Shown piece after piece: positions 1 through 14,536 of a stretch of DNA of 64,000 nt. The stretch is taken from contig MQRK01220805.1 of assembly GCA_001938485.1 (NCBI GenBank), positions 66,264 to 130,263 on the forward strand, in the 5' to 3' direction. The notes below the pieces were generated by a model, which saw only the letters and a list, made by a program, of their open reading frames with translations, did no database searches and was not told where the DNA came from. Position numbers and translations under genes: made by a program. The number at the start of each line of letters is the position of its first letter. The stretch's first letter is position 1. This DNA comes from Girardia tigrina (Eukaryota > Platyhelminthes > Tricladida > Dugesiidae).

Positions 1-307
1 GAAGTTTTACCTCATGCGGCTTATTCACCAGACTTGGCTCCTTCAGATTACCATTTGTTTGCATCGATGGGTCACGCACTTGCTCAGCAGCGCTTTCATT
101 CTTACGAAAATGTGCAAAATGGGTCGATGAATGGTTCATGGAAAAAAAGGAAGACTTTTACTGGCGAGGTATCCACAATTTGAGATATAGATGGGACAAA
201 TGTATCATTTAGTAATGGAGCATATTTTGAATAAAGCTTTTTTATCATTCTTTTGTTTTTAACGTATTTCTTTTCAAAATTTAATCCGCATTTCATACTT
301 GTACACC
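1..307 (+). mobile_element. 3' end of a mariner element
   Basis: The first 230 bases encode the end of a mariner transposase, including AYSPDLAPSDYHLFASMGHA with the third catalytic Asp, and a closing GAYFE. The frame is interrupted around 120-200 by small indels relative to typical mariners. The 3' terminal inverted repeat, read inward as GGTGTACAAGTATGAAATGC, ends at 307 and is followed by a TA target site (308-309). The 5' part lies left of the window. Confidence 0.85.
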
Positions 308-309
308 TA

Positions 310-1347
310 ATAATATAATGTCTTTTAGCTTCGACACAAGCTCCTATTCAACGAGGCGTTGAAAAATTCAATTTATTTTAATATTTCTAAGTTATCTATT
401 GGCTCCAAACACTCAATATTCGCTACGTAGGTCTTCTAAAGATGTAGTATTCATACTTGACACCCTCTTCTTCAATGTTACTCAGCAATGCTTTATCGAC
501 TTTAGATCTGGAGAGAAACCAAGTTAAGGACGAAGTATATGGATAATTTACTTAACAAATCAGTCTTCGTTACACGATGTATTATCGTGTTGAAATATGT
601 TACATTGACGAGTTTTCAACGGCAGCAACTGTTCCTTCAAAATACTTATATCAGTATGCATTTTTCAAAAAAAATGTTTTTCAAATATGCATTTTGTAAA
701 AACCGCACGAACTTATGCAGTAGCCTAATAGTAGCCATTCGTCAAGCTTTAATACAAAATCAATAGTCGTTTTTTTGATGTCTGATCCTTTAAATTTAAT
801 ATTTTCCCGCTTTCTTCACATTTTGCAAGTGGATTGCTATCCAAATACTTATTACCCAATGTTTTTGTCTTAAAATTCCAATGGGTTTAAGATTCCAATC
901 GTTTAGCCCTCTAAACGATTCATTTTCAAGATTTTCATTTCCAGATTTAAATGGGCAAAACTAAAAACGTATATATTAATCTGTTACAAAGTTATCACTA
1001 AAATAATTTCGTAATTTCGTTGCAACTTCATATGCTTTAAAGCAATTCTATTTATTCATAAATCAAAAAAGTACGGATTTTAAAACTTGAATACGCTATT
1101 TTAGGTGAAAAATAATCAATAATTAATTTGCTCTTTCAACTTGAATCTTTTTTCAGTAAGACAAGCAAAACAAAAGCTTTTGAAGACTATAGTCTACACC
1201 AAATTACCATAAATACACTTTTTTAGGTGTAAAATGAAAATAATATATTAATTTTGCCACTACCTAATGTATCAAATATGGTTTTTTTCAGTTTTCATTA
1301 TTTATTAATATAAAACTAATTGTTTTAATGATACAAAATTAACATAC
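310..1347. other. AT-rich sequence without a recognised gene
   Basis: I see no transposase, splice-consistent exon or RNA gene. The longest open frames are short and low-complexity. A possible terminal exon near 1133-1182 (minus strand, after GACTATAG) was considered but its acceptor is poor. Confidence 0.5.
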
Positions 1348-2136
1348 CTGACAAGATATCAGTTTTGTAGAATTAACTCTTTTTCCCAACAGTGTAACTT
1401 TATTAGATAGAGCTTCATATTGCGATGCAAATTGTCTAAAGATCAAACATATTTTAAATAAAAAACTTCATGTTTTCAAGATATTTAAAGAATTAAATAA
1501 TTACTTATATTTCGCTTCAATCTGATGTCTAAGCTCCTTTTCATAAATATATTCTTTTTTCAGTTTTTCCACGGTCTTAATGAGCTTGTCTTGAATATTG
1601 ACGAAGCTCGTCAAAGAATCATTTGAAAATTTCTCACCAGCAATTGTCTCCGTTTGACAACTTGAAGTATTCATGATCACCTAATAATTTTAATACAATC
1701 AAACATTCCATTTATCAACTACTTTATGCTTTTTATTTTCCTCCATTAATTTCCTGTTCATTGATTCAATTTCTTCTAAACTAGCGTTTATCTTTGAAAT
1801 TTCGAATTTATGTTGATCTTTAATTTCGCTCAATCTTAATTCAGTAAGTCTATTTTGATCAACCAGACTTATATTTTTTTGAGTTAAAATATCATAGTTT
1901 AGATTTGAGTCCTCGATTTGATTCATCAACGATTCTTTGGTCTTCTTTAGATTCTCTATTTCATTTATCATTTCTGAATGTTTCTTTGAAAAATAATCCT
2001 TTTGCTCCAGCAAATCAGAATTCATCTTTTGCAAATCTTTGACTTCTTTTTCTAAATCTTGATAAATGTCTTTATTCTGCATAACTGTTGCTTCATATTT
2101 CAATTTTGATGATTCAAGTTCTTGTTCAAGAATTTC
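1348..2136 (-). CDS. Exons 24-26 of the coiled-coil gene
   Basis: Exon 24 (1723-2136, 138 codons) is the longest continuous coiled-coil segment in the window, with dense Glu/Lys/Leu heptads such as LEKEVKDLQKMNSDLLEQKD. A 42-bp intron (1681-1722) separates it from exon 25 (1505-1680), which encodes an SCQTETIAGEK linker and a second helix. A 69-bp intron leads to exon 26 (1348-1435), ending in a consensus GTATGT donor. The gene therefore continues, but I found no convincing next exon between 310 and 1347. Confidence 0.87.
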
Positions 2137-5100
2137 CTATTAAAAAAAATTTGTACACGTATTTTAAAATGATCAATGTTTATGAAAGTATATAATCATT
2201 TAGATAAATATACTGAAAGAGTGAGTATTTTGAAATAATTTCACTAAAGTTTATTATTGAGATAATTTACCCCAGTGTGAATTTGTTAATTGGTTGATTT
2301 TTTAGTGTTTAACATGAATTTAACAGCACAGTGATCCGTCTTAAGCGTGAATCTCTTGTCGTACAGATAATAATTAAAATGTTTACGGAAATAGTAATTA
2401 GACTCACAAACTTCTTTCAGATTATTCAATAACATCTTTCACTGGAGTGCATTGCATACGATCCGTAAGCAACGATGTTTTCCTTGTCATAGTTGTTCTA
2501 TTTAACCGGGGGAGCTGATATTAAAAGAAATATACGACACTGGAAGAAAAATATTCTCAGTTAAATTTAGAACGAGAAGAAAATTTAAGAAAATGTATTG
2601 AAACAATCGCAATGACACTCAAACCTTTATCTGTACTGAAACATTTGAAAAGTTTATAATTCAATCATTCACCGAAAACTTTGATCTCATTTATTAGCAT
2701 TTGCCAATTTGTTATAAAAATTCTTTCATGCATTTTATCATCCAAAGACGATTTCGATCAAATAAATCAAATGTGCCATTTATAACATCATATCAAATAT
2801 TATTATAGGTCATTTAAATGTCCTCGAAAATGAAAAAGTTTGATTCGGAAAACAATGCGTATTTTTAAACGTTAAAAGGAGATTTTTTGTGACAAATTAA
2901 TTGATTTAAATTACAGTAGATATTGTCTATATACAGGTCACTTGATGCCTCAAAAAAACTTACATACGTACGAACTTGCATATAGGCAAATCTTTACAGT
3001 AGGTATTGCCTATATGAAATTCTTCTATATGCTTCAGGAAAAGTTGCATAAATCCAATAATTGCATATAGACGAATTGCATATAGGCAATACATACTGTA
3101 TATTGTTTGATTAAAAATTTTAACAAAAATAATTTTGTCGATTTTTTTTGTATTTTTTCTGTGCGAATTTTTTTTCGATTAAAGTTAGAGTCGCCATTGT
3201 TATAAAAAATTTTGAGTTTTGAACCAATTTGAATTTTGATTGTGAATTGGTAAAAAGACGTTTGTTCCTGCGATCGAAAATTTGGAGCGGAATTCAAAAC
3301 AACATTAATTAATAATGAGTGAATTAAACGATTAGGATTGTCGAGTGGTTAGCGAGAATCTCAGCGGAAATGAATTGATTGAAAATTCGAATGTCAGTAA
3401 AAAAAACAATTGCATGATTATGACGGCAATTAAGATCTAGAATCGATTGATAATTAAGACAGATCGCGTTTGAATGACAATTTTAACTTGCTAGAATTAT
3501 CTGAAAACGAGTCGCGTGAAGAAAATAATGTCACTGTAATAATAATAATATTACTGATTACACCAATACAAAAGTTCATAGAAAAATCTTATGTAACAAA
3601 TAGTGAGATCATTCTTTCCACCCCCTTCGTCCCGGAAACACTGATTTCCCAATCCCGGGATCCCGTAGCAGAGCTGCGCCCGCTCGTGTACCAACAATAG
3701 TCATCCTTAAAAAAAACGGTTCCTATGATATCTAAGCTGACATATGTTTAATATAATTTTTTTCTCATGTCGACAAAGCTCAAAACAGGATTTAATATTA
3801 ATGTCTGTTTTATTCACTTGAAACCTTCATCGAATTCCATAATCCAAATCAATTTATAAATTATATGATCACATAGTTGTTCTACGTCTCGCATTTTTTT
3901 CACACATGGCCTTTTCCGAATAAATATACTTAGGAAGCTTGTTTGATGTTCTAATACATTTGCGTTTGTTGAATATTCTGATAGCACTTATTTTTGACGG
4001 ATCCGTTTTAATAAGTTTTCTGTTGATAGTATGTCCCAGGGACTTGATCCCTTTACATAGCAACTGTCAGAAATTAATGATATGTGTGTTTTGTAAATAT
4101 CAAGATATCGTTCAAATATACTTTGACCTCCTTTCTTTCTACAATGACCTTGATCATTGATTCTAGAAAAGTACCTGGAGCTGTAGCCATACGGAACGGT
4201 ATCCTAATAAAACATTAACAGCCTTTCCTTATCAACATTTATCCATCTTTACTTGGTAGAAGTACCTTCCGAGATCGATAGAACTAAATTATTTTGCGCT
4301 GCATAATGAGTTCAGCGTTTCATTAATATTTGGCAAAGAGAATGCTTTCTCGGTGTCGTATCGAGCATCAACAAATCTAAACAGATCAACGCTATTAGCT
4401 TTGGAACTTTATCATTTTTCTTGTGTTAAGATTTGCACATGAGTTATGTTCATCAATTCCCGTTGTTCGAGATTCCTTGGAGTACAAGTACCCCTGGTTG
4501 TACCATTGGTTTGTTATTGAGAGCAACATCTATGTAGTTTTTAATAACGTTGACTTCCCTGCTTTCTTTTTATACATGACATTCGTATTCATGAGCAATT
4601 TCTCGATTTATTCGGTATCTTTTAAATCACGCATTTGAGCTATTTATGTTATTCCTTCGTCTTGAATGCAACGTATCAGCATGCACGAAATTGATTTCTC
4701 TTTCCGTAACTCTTGAGTGAGAGTTCTTCATTAATGCTTTAACTTTCTAAATATTGGTTTAAACATCTTCAGATTCTCGGCTATATTGACACATTTGGTC
4801 CTTCAAAAGCTAATCGTAGCAAGTTTTAAACAATCCGTTTTGCTAGACGTTCTTTCATATTGTTCGATTACATCATCATATAATACACTAAATATTATCA
4901 AACTTTTCTGGGCATATTAGCAACATTAATATTACGATTCATTTGCGATCTAAATCAATTCAGATCCTCTCTATAATAGAGAAACTACAGTAAAATACGA
5001 CCTACCATTGAATTTGGCGTATTAGTCATTCTAACTGGATCAATTTCTAGACATTTAGAATCATACATCTCAAATGAAAAATATAAGAATCATTTTAAAA

Positions 5101-8100
5101 ACTTTATTAATGATGCAAAAATTATTTCACCAAAAATTACTAATAAACAATTTGCTATATCTTTGTTTTTTAATAACTTGCTCACAATTCCAAATTAAAA
5201 AAAAATTAATCCAAAAATAAATATTTTGTTTGTTAGAAAAGCTAAAAATATTTTTATTTTTTTCAAATTAATTGATGTATTTCCAAATGTAAGAAATGAC
5301 TAAGATAGAAGAAAGAAAGCCCAATTTTTATCAATTGTTTTAAGAGCACTGACGCTATTATTATGAAATCCTTTATTATCCTTACAATTATGGTCATCTC
5401 CTAGATAACTCTCTGTAGATCCCTTACCATTCGTCATCATTCTAATTAGCGGTATTTCTGGATCGTTTAATAGTAATTTTTTGAACAAATTTCCTCATTT
5501 TCAATAACATTTAATATTTATTTAATTTGGAAATATTTAGATTAAAATTAATAGAGTTTGTGTTTTTAACTTGAAAATTATGTTATTCAAATTCCCTTTA
5601 AAATTAGCAATGTAAAAATATTTTTGAATACAATTCTTACAAAAACTTACGTAGTTAATGTTTTAATTTCTCTTACAAATTAAACCTGGATTTCGAAAGA
5701 TATTTTTGTATATTAAAAAATAAATAATATTTTTTGAAAAGGGGTTCTTTATTTTTGAAAACCAGATCTTTGTTAATGAAAAACCCTGTAAATTATTGAA
5801 AATACAATAAAACACTAACTTTCCAACTGGGTGGAAGAATTACAATTCTAACTTCAACACTTTACATTCATATACAATTTAACATATTTCTCATAAAGAG
5901 AAAAATTGATAATTTTATCAAAATTTGGTCGAAAACTGTTATATCAATATATTTGTAATTATTTTATTATCGCTTTGTAATTATTTTGAAATTTCGTAAG
6001 CACTATATTATATTAATAATTTGTTATTAGAATTTATAATTTTACGTCCTTCTTTTCGAACGTTGAAGAATCAATCTTTTTCATTAGTCCCATTATCAGA
6101 ATCTTAATCAAGTTTGAATGACAAAATTGATGATTCATTTTTCTTCCTTTGATTGTATATACAGTAGAACCTGGCTATTCCGGAATGACCGGTGATTTTA
6201 AAATATACAGGAATATACAGTTTGTTGGATTAGAGTCCGAACAAATACCGTGATAGAAAAATAGGTATTTACGAACCTGTCGGATTAGACAGGTTGCTAG
6301 ATTAAAGAAGGATGGATTAGACAGGTTCAACTCTATGTAAATATGTATAAATATTTATATAGTTTTATTTTATTTTAGAAAATAATATAAAAAATTAAAG
6401 TAAAATAAATATATTAATTTATTTAGAAATTAAAATCAGATCAAAGACTTCCTTTGATCAAATTTGATGTGAATTGCAAAGTTATCGTGTTGTTTTCGGT
6501 ATGTGGAGATAGAAAGAATTTCGGGTCGGTAGGCTCGATCTCTTTGTCTGATCAATCAGAGCGGGTTATAACTTATAAATCAATGCATTACTACAACTCA
6601 AATTTCAGTTATAGACCATAAATCGAATTTGGAGTGAAATTTTGTTAAAACGATTATTCGATTTTAACCCTACAATGCGCAATTTTTTTAAACATAAAAA
6701 TATATGCAACACACGCGGCCAGTATTACAAACTGAACTGTCATTTTTGTTGACAAAATATATTGCATCTATGACTTTATGGGCAGTTATCATTCCATACA
6801 CAATGTTTTTGGTTCACAGTATGTAAACACTCAAAGAATATCACGTGATTAAAAGATATTGAGGTAAAATATGGTTGATTCAAATATGAATCACGGTGCA
6901 TTGTAGGGTTAAAGTGAATTTATCGAGAAAACCATTATCAAATTTTGAGAGTAAATTTTATTGAAATAATTGAAGAAATTTCGAGTTGTATTTTAGATAG
7001 AAACGTTCTTACAAAATTTGTTTAACCAATTTTGACTTGATTTGAAAGATTCAAATTATAGAATTTAAAAATGAAACTGTTAGAATATTTTGAAATTGTC
7101 TTTTTTCCTTGCCGTTAGAATAAAGATTTTGTTTTAAAGAATATCTTTAGATCTGATTGAAGACAGGTTGATGATTCATCAAGAATATTTTGAAATCTTT
7201 AAAATATGAGCCCAGCACTACGGTCTTATAGCCGTTTTCAGGGGCAACTCAGGGACTGCCAAAACAGTAACCGATACCAAAAGAAGGACAGATTGAAAAA
7301 TTAAAAGATTATTTGAATGATTTTTAACTAAGTGATAGAATAACAATTACGCTAATATTATTTCTTCATAAATAAAAAGGTAATTTGGTTTACTAGGATA
7401 TGTTGCTGGGAGCAGAATTAATATTTATGGGTATCACAATAAATTTTCATAGCAGAGATTTAGTTTTTACTTTTACCTCTTTATCTGGGATCATAAAGCT
7501 TTTTAAAACAGCTAAAAAATAATATGACTGAAATGCTTTTGCTAAATATTGTACTTTTACATTTTAAGAATTAAAAACAGTAATTTTGAAGTTACTAAAT
7601 TTTATCTTTGTTGAAAATTTTATATTTTTTATTCGATCGTCCGTTTTCTTTGAATAAGAACAGAAGAGGGAAGCAATGGAACTTTCGATACAGTTTTTCC
7701 CTTCTCAAAACCACTACAAATACTTTACTCAGACAAAAACAGTATTTTATCGATTGAAATATATATTAAATTTAATATTTTAATTATTTTCAATTTATCG
7801 TCGAATTAAAATAATTAAAAGTAGTACCTGACCGATTAATGACAGATATAATACATACAATTATACGAAATAAATACATCAAATAGAAATAGTGGAATAT
7901 TAAATGAATAATTGCGTCTATGATATGTTTAATTAATGTAAAATAATATTGGATGAATTTATTATGATATCCTATAAAGTGGATTTGAACTAAGAGTCAG
8001 GAGAAAAGAACACGTGAAAAGATCTTATAATATATAAATAAAAATAGTCATAAGATTCAGTTTTTGTCATAAATATCTGTTAAATCAAAATTTTGATTCA

Positions 8101-11100
8101 TTCATTCCTAGCATGAAAATTTATAATTAAATTTTCGTTGAAATATGTTTGAAAATTATAATAATCTGTAAAAATTATAAATACAAATAAATTGATAATA
8201 CTTTTTCTTCCTTTATAACGTATAGGTCTTCATCTCTTTCATCAATGATATTTTGTTTTTCAGTTAATTCTTTCTTAAGTGCGCGGATATTTTCTTCAAA
8301 GTCATCCTTAAAATTATTAATTTATACAACAAACTTATTCATTTGAAATACCACAGTCTTCTGAGAGAGCAACTTGGAGGATAACTTATCCAGCTCATTT
8401 TGCTTTTCTTCTGCCATTGCTTGTAACAAATCATAATCTTTGGATAAATTTCTCTATAATAAACAATAAATCTTAATACAATTAAAATATTTTGTATTTT
8501 ACGATGTAATTTTTTTAAAGATAAATATTTTTTTCGTGACACGACAAACGTGCGAAAATGATTTACTACCATAATTTCAGTCAGAGAAAAGATTTCTGCA
8601 TTTATCCCAAAGCTTTTGCATCGGAGACAAAAAGCTGAACAAAACAAAATAGCTATCTTTTCCAACTAAGCCTTGTTTTTGGAAGATTGTGAAGAAATTA
8701 CTTTTAATGTTGTTTAGAAAACATTTTAACAATATCTTAAGAAACTCAAAAAACGATTTTCTGAATACTTTCCAGATCTTGATTTACATACTGTCAGTAG
8801 GGTTGTTGATCCATTTAAATGTGAAACTGCTGATATAACAGAAGATCCTCAAGGATTGGCAGAATCGCTTATTGAATTTCAATCAAATTCTGATGAGCGC
8901 AGTGAATTTGATATTAAAGTAAATTTATCATAATTTTGGATGTAAAAACAATGAAAGGCTTTTAGAATTGTACACGAAGAAGAGGTAAAAAAGTTATTGC
9001 CTTTTGCAAAAACCTATCTTTGTGAACAGGAATTTTCTGTTTTAACAAATATAAAATCAAAGAAGAGAAATCGTTTGAATACTGAGGATTGTATTCAGAT
9101 TGCTTTAACTTCAATTTGTCCAGATATTGATGGTGTTGTATCAAAACAGAAACAATTTCATTTTGTCAAACCATAAATGGCATAAACCTTATAAAGTTTT
9201 GTGAATACATATTTGTTCTTTGTTATTATATGATTTATTTATTCATATTTATTAAATATTAAAATTTATTAAAAGGAGAGAGGAAATGATTAAATTACAA
9301 AAATCATATTGAGGTAATGGAGGTAAAAATTCCCTGATCCCAGTTCTAGAATGTCACCATTTATACTCCATCCCGATACAGCACAAAATAATCTTGCTGC
9401 ACAATCCCTATAATTCTTTTTTTGATTGGGAGTTTTGACCACTTAAATACTGTACCATCTTTAATTCGTTTAAACTTTGTTCTTGTTTAACAGCTTTTAT
9501 AAAAAACCGAAACGCGGGATGAAACTAATTTAAATAATGGAAAACTATTATGTATTCCTTCTAAGTTATTGTTCATCTTAAACCATTAAGTACCAGATTT
9601 TTTTTTCGAACTATGTCATCTTAGACTTTTTGAATGCCAATGACTCAATATCTCCGCATCTAATTTTCGTAGATGAAAGATAACACGTGAGGTAATAGGG
9701 CGAAATGCTTACTAGTAGATAATGACTAAACTTTCTTTAACTTTCTTTTCTTTAAACTTTCTAACTTTAACTGTTTTCGAAAAACACGTGTTTTATCTGA
9801 AAGCTTAATTTAAAAAGCAATTTGTTATTTTTTAGGTTATTTTCAAAAAAAATATTTTCGAAAAAAAGTGCATTTCAAGAATTTATCGTTCGAAAAAATT
9901 GTTTTAGAAAATTATGATTTCGAAGATTTCGAAAAATTATGATTTCAGATACAAAAAAATTACATATTTCACAAAAGTTTACAGTTTTTAATTAAAGAAC
10001 GCGAGAGTGACAAATTTAATTTAATTTAGTGATTTTCACGATTATAAAGCTGAGAACTTTTCGCCCTAACAACCCTTTCAACCGTTCAGGCATTAAAACT
10101 TGCTTTTCTTTAAAAACTAAAGTAGGCAGTTCTTTTTGTTGCATCGTATATATTTTCCATTCGATGAATAATTTAAAATTTAAAATTTTGCAAAAAGTAA
10201 ATAATTATGTAAGACAAAAACAGTTTAAAATCTAAATAATCTAAAAGTTGATATATTCAGTAGAATTTTTTTAAATAAAAACTTTAAAAGAAATAATAAA
10301 ATAAATAAAAAATATTGCGTAAATTTATAATATAAAGCTACTACAAAAGTATTTTTAAGAAATTAAATAGTTTTTTTACAAATTAATTTTAAAATTAGAT
10401 GTTTATATAAATGGAAAAATTAATTGTACTGTGCTTGGAATTTATTTTAAAATACATAAGAGTTAGATTAAATAAAAATTTCAAAAAATAGAATGGATTT
10501 AATAATAAATATTTTTCAAGTTTTACAAATTCATTGCATTTTAATTAATGGAATAAATCAATTTTATTTGTAATATAATTTTATAAATGTATTTTAAAAA
10601 TAATAAAAAAAGTTTGAATTAATAAAAATTTCAAAAATGTTATAGAATTATTTTTAATTGTTTTAATTGTTTTAATTTTTTAATTAGTTTTAATTGTTTT
10701 AATTTTTAATTAGTTTTAATTGTTTTTAATTATTTTTAATTAAATTATTTTTAAGTTAAAAATATTTTTACAAATTAATTAGATTTTATTAGAAATGAAA
10801 TAAATTAATAGTATGTGTAATATAATCTCTTCTAATTTTATTTTAAGAAGTAATAAAAAACTTGATTAAATAAAATTTCAAAAAAAGTTAAATTGATAAA
10901 ATTTAACTTAGAATAAAATTTATGGGACGAAACGAAAATTTTAATTAACGAAAACTAGTTTGAAAATCTCTAGTTGCGATAGTAATAAAATTTTGGTGTT
11001 GAGTTACGCCCTTTGAATCTATTGATAATGAAAGTGGTATAAACGCTACTTATATATACTAGTATAATAGTGATTTTAGTTAAATCTCCAGGTTTCACTT

Positions 11101-14100
11101 CAGGATTCATAATATCAACTAATAGAATTTATTAATTATTTAAAATCTTTTTAGAATACTTAAACAAATAATAATCACAACTTTCCCCTCTTTTATAATT
11201 CGTTATTCACTTTCTTAATCCACTCAACTCTTCGAAGAATTATTTTTCCATCTTTCAAATTCTGTAGTTCCAAATGGTGTGGCTATATATGTCTTAAAAT
11301 TTGGTACGGTCCATCGAATGGGAAGGTGTCCTTTCTCAGTTTTGTAGGATCTTGTTTTACAAAGACTTTCTGACCATCCTCAAAATGTCGATTTGTTCTC
11401 TTCTCTCTCTCCCAATTCTCCATTCGTCTTGCCGCTTTCTCTAAATTTTCTCTTACCTTCATCTTGATCACGTTGCTCTCTTCCGTTTTAGCTATTCCTG
11501 CTGTCGCATGTAAGTTTATTTTTCTACCAAACACAATTTCGAAGGGCGAATATCCGGTCGTACTCTGAACTGTTGCATTTAGACAGATCATTTGTCTGTG
11601 TCTCCTCTGCTTGTTAATATCATGTCTCTCACTGTTCGAATAGTTCTTTCTGCCAACCCGTTTGATTGATGTTGAAATGGGCTACTAAATCTTTGTTCGA
11701 TTCCATATTTCCTGCAAAAATCTTTAAATTTTCCGCCAGTAAAACATTTTCCATTGTCTGTTAATATTGTTTTTGGCTTCCCATATCTATATATCCATTT
11801 TATCAACACGCATTGAACTATGGTGTCTTCGTTTTGAGTTCTAATCTCTGTCAAAAAGACCAATTTCGAAAACTGGTCCACCATGACCAATAGATATGGG
11901 TACATGCTACTCTTGTCACCTACATATGCGATATCCATCAGGACTTGCTCTAAAAACTGGACACTTCTTATTGGAATTAACTTCTCTTTTGTTTTTTCAC
12001 TTGGAATTTTTCTGCGTATACATTCCTGAGATTCTCCTATAACGATTTGCACCTTTTTCGCTAAATCTGGTAGTATAAAATGATTTCTGATGTAATTCTT
12101 TGTCTTTTTGATACCTACATGACATAAATCTCTGTGTATTTTCCTGATGAAATCTCTTCTAATTTGCTTCGGAACCAATGGTAACACAATTTCCTTCTTG
12201 CCTACCCCATAGCCCATTCTGATAAATTAATTGGTCCTTTAGTTGTAATAACTCCATGGTGATTTCATTCTTTTCACCCTCTGCCATCTCCTGTATTTGT
12301 TTCAACTGGTTCAACTCTGAGCACTTTTCTTGTTCGTCTTTTATCCATTGAATTGTAGACTGAATCACCACTGTATTGATGTGTTTCACCCTTGCTTTTG
12401 TTTATTTTGGTTCTTCGTGTTTTGTTTCACACTGTGTACAAACGTCGTCGTATAGCCGTGATAATCCATCTGCCTTTCCATGTTCGTCACCTTTTCTATA
12501 CTTCAAATCAAAGTCTAAATCAGCCATATTTGCTAACCATGTCTGGAATTGAATAGTTATTGGTTTGGAAGTACTCCTCATATACACCAGTGCTTTATGA
12601 TCAGTTCTTGCTGTAAATCGCTTGACATATAAATATTGCTTGAAATGTAACATGAACTCTTGTAAAGCTAATAGTTCCTTTCTTGTCACACAGTACCCTT
12701 TTTCATGTGTGGTTAAAGTCCTCAATGCATACGCGATTACTACTTCTTTCTATTCTGCTATCTGACTAAGAACTGCTCATATCGATCCGAATGATGCATC
12801 TGTGTCTAAGATGAAATTATTATTCGGATTCACAAATGCTAATATTGGTGCACCACATAGCTTTTGCTTCAATTCGTTAAAACTTCTGTCGCACTCGTCT
12901 AACCAAAATATTTCTTTACATTTTCCGCTGCATGCACTGTGCAACGGTGCTGCTAATTCTGCGTAATTCTTGATAAATCGTCGATAGTAGTTACACAGAC
13001 CTAAAAATGCTCGTAAATTTCGAGTACACTTTGGAATCGGAAAATTTTGAATTTCTGCCACTTTCAATTTATTTGTTGAGATACCTTCTTTGTTAATTGT
13101 AAGTCCCAGAAATACCAACTCCCAACTCAGAATTCGCATTTCCATGGGTTGACTTTTAAACCTGCTTTCTTCAGTCTATTCAGTACTTCTTCATTTTTTT
13201 CTCGAGGGTTTCCTTAAAGATTGATGGAAGTTCTAGTTTAGTAAGCCTCAAAACTTTATTAGAACACCAGCGTGATCGCCAGTTAAATCTCCAGGTTTCA
13301 CTTCAGGATTCATAATATCAACTAATAGAATTTATTAATTATTTAAGATCTTTTTAGAATACTTAAACAAATAATAATCACAACTATTTTAAATTTTGAT
13401 AGTGGCAAAAATATTAGTTTGCCGGAATATCTGATGATTACAAGACAAATAGATTCGGATTAAAAATGGGAACAAATCAATCAAAAATTTCTTCGTAACT
13501 CGTGTGGAGAATCATCTGATTTTGTGAAAATCCGTGACTAGTTCCCTGTCGACTACAACGATTATTGTGCAGTTGTTGGATTCAAGTCGCTGAGCCAGTC
13601 ATCATGGTTTATGAGAGCGGCTGATGTTTCAGAACTCCAAACAAATATTATTTTCTCAAGAAGAACTTTTCGATAAATAATTATGAGATGATTTGACTCG
13701 TTGGAGAATCTAGAGATGTGTTTACTCGTTGCCGAAATAATTACCGAGAAGACCAGGGTGGTTAAGTTCTACAAACTCAATTTGATGTCATTAAATGAAT
13801 GGAAAATTAATATTATTCTGACGAATATTGCAATTAATGATTTTTTGAAAGAAATACATGATTGCCAATCAAAATAACTTAGATTATATTATCATATTAC
13901 TTTAATATTATCTCAAAAGTAATAAAACTAAATTAATACCCAATAAGTAAAATATTTTTTTACCTGGAAGTCAACTAAACTTTGTATTTCTTCTTCAAGA
14001 GCTTTAATCATATCTTGCTTAATAGTTACATTTATGGAATTACTTTCCAGTTCTTCTTGAAGTCTATCACAGTTTTCCTATGACATGAATATGTAAATAA

Positions 14101-14501
14101 TGCCAGAAAGAAAATTTATCATTAACCTTTAGTTTGGCTTTTTCTTTACTAGACTCAGTAAAAAAATCCTGAACTTTAAGTATTTCTTCGCGCATTTCAT
14201 TCCATTCAAAATCAGTCATTTTATGCATTTCAGATATATTCTAAAGGACAATTAAAATAACTAATATTATTCAGATTTCGAACTTTTGTGTTGAATTCCT
14301 GTAAAATTTCCAGAGTAACCTGAAAATGATTTGTTTCTACGATTTCAAAAATAAAGTCACTTAAAATATGAATGAAATCAAAGAGAATTTTCTGATTATT
14401 TTGAATTGCCTAAAAATTAAAACAATTCGTAAAATTATTTGTAGTTATATTAAAATACTTAGTTATATTTTACAATAAAAGTGAAGATATTTTTTGTAAA
14501 A

Positions 14502-14536
<35 letters not shown>

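Larger units (their letters stand above)
11078..13385 (-). mobile_element. Compact Gypsy-type LTR element, 2.3 kb
   Basis: Two 105-bp direct repeats, 11078-11182 and 13281-13385, differ at a single position and act as LTRs. They begin AGTT and end AACT on the minus strand and are flanked by a 5-bp ATTTT duplication (11073-11077, 13386-13390). A TGG-starting primer-binding-site-like stretch follows the 5' LTR, and a purine tract (11183-11194) precedes the 3' LTR. The interior holds, in order, the end of reverse transcriptase, RNase H, and integrase with an H2C2-type zinc region and core. Gag, protease and the front of reverse transcriptase are absent, and the remaining pol is broken at several points. 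The near-identical LTRs suggest a young insertion of an already shortened copy. Confidence 0.85.

Noticed and set aside
1133-1182. Candidate final exon of the coiled-coil gene
   Set aside because: The acceptor context (GTAGACTATAG) lacks a pyrimidine tract and the encoded tail is not convincing.
8339-8665. 108-codon minus-strand open frame overlapping exon 22
   Set aside because: It is another frame across a real exon and its intron; the exon's own frame is supported by phase and coiled-coil content.
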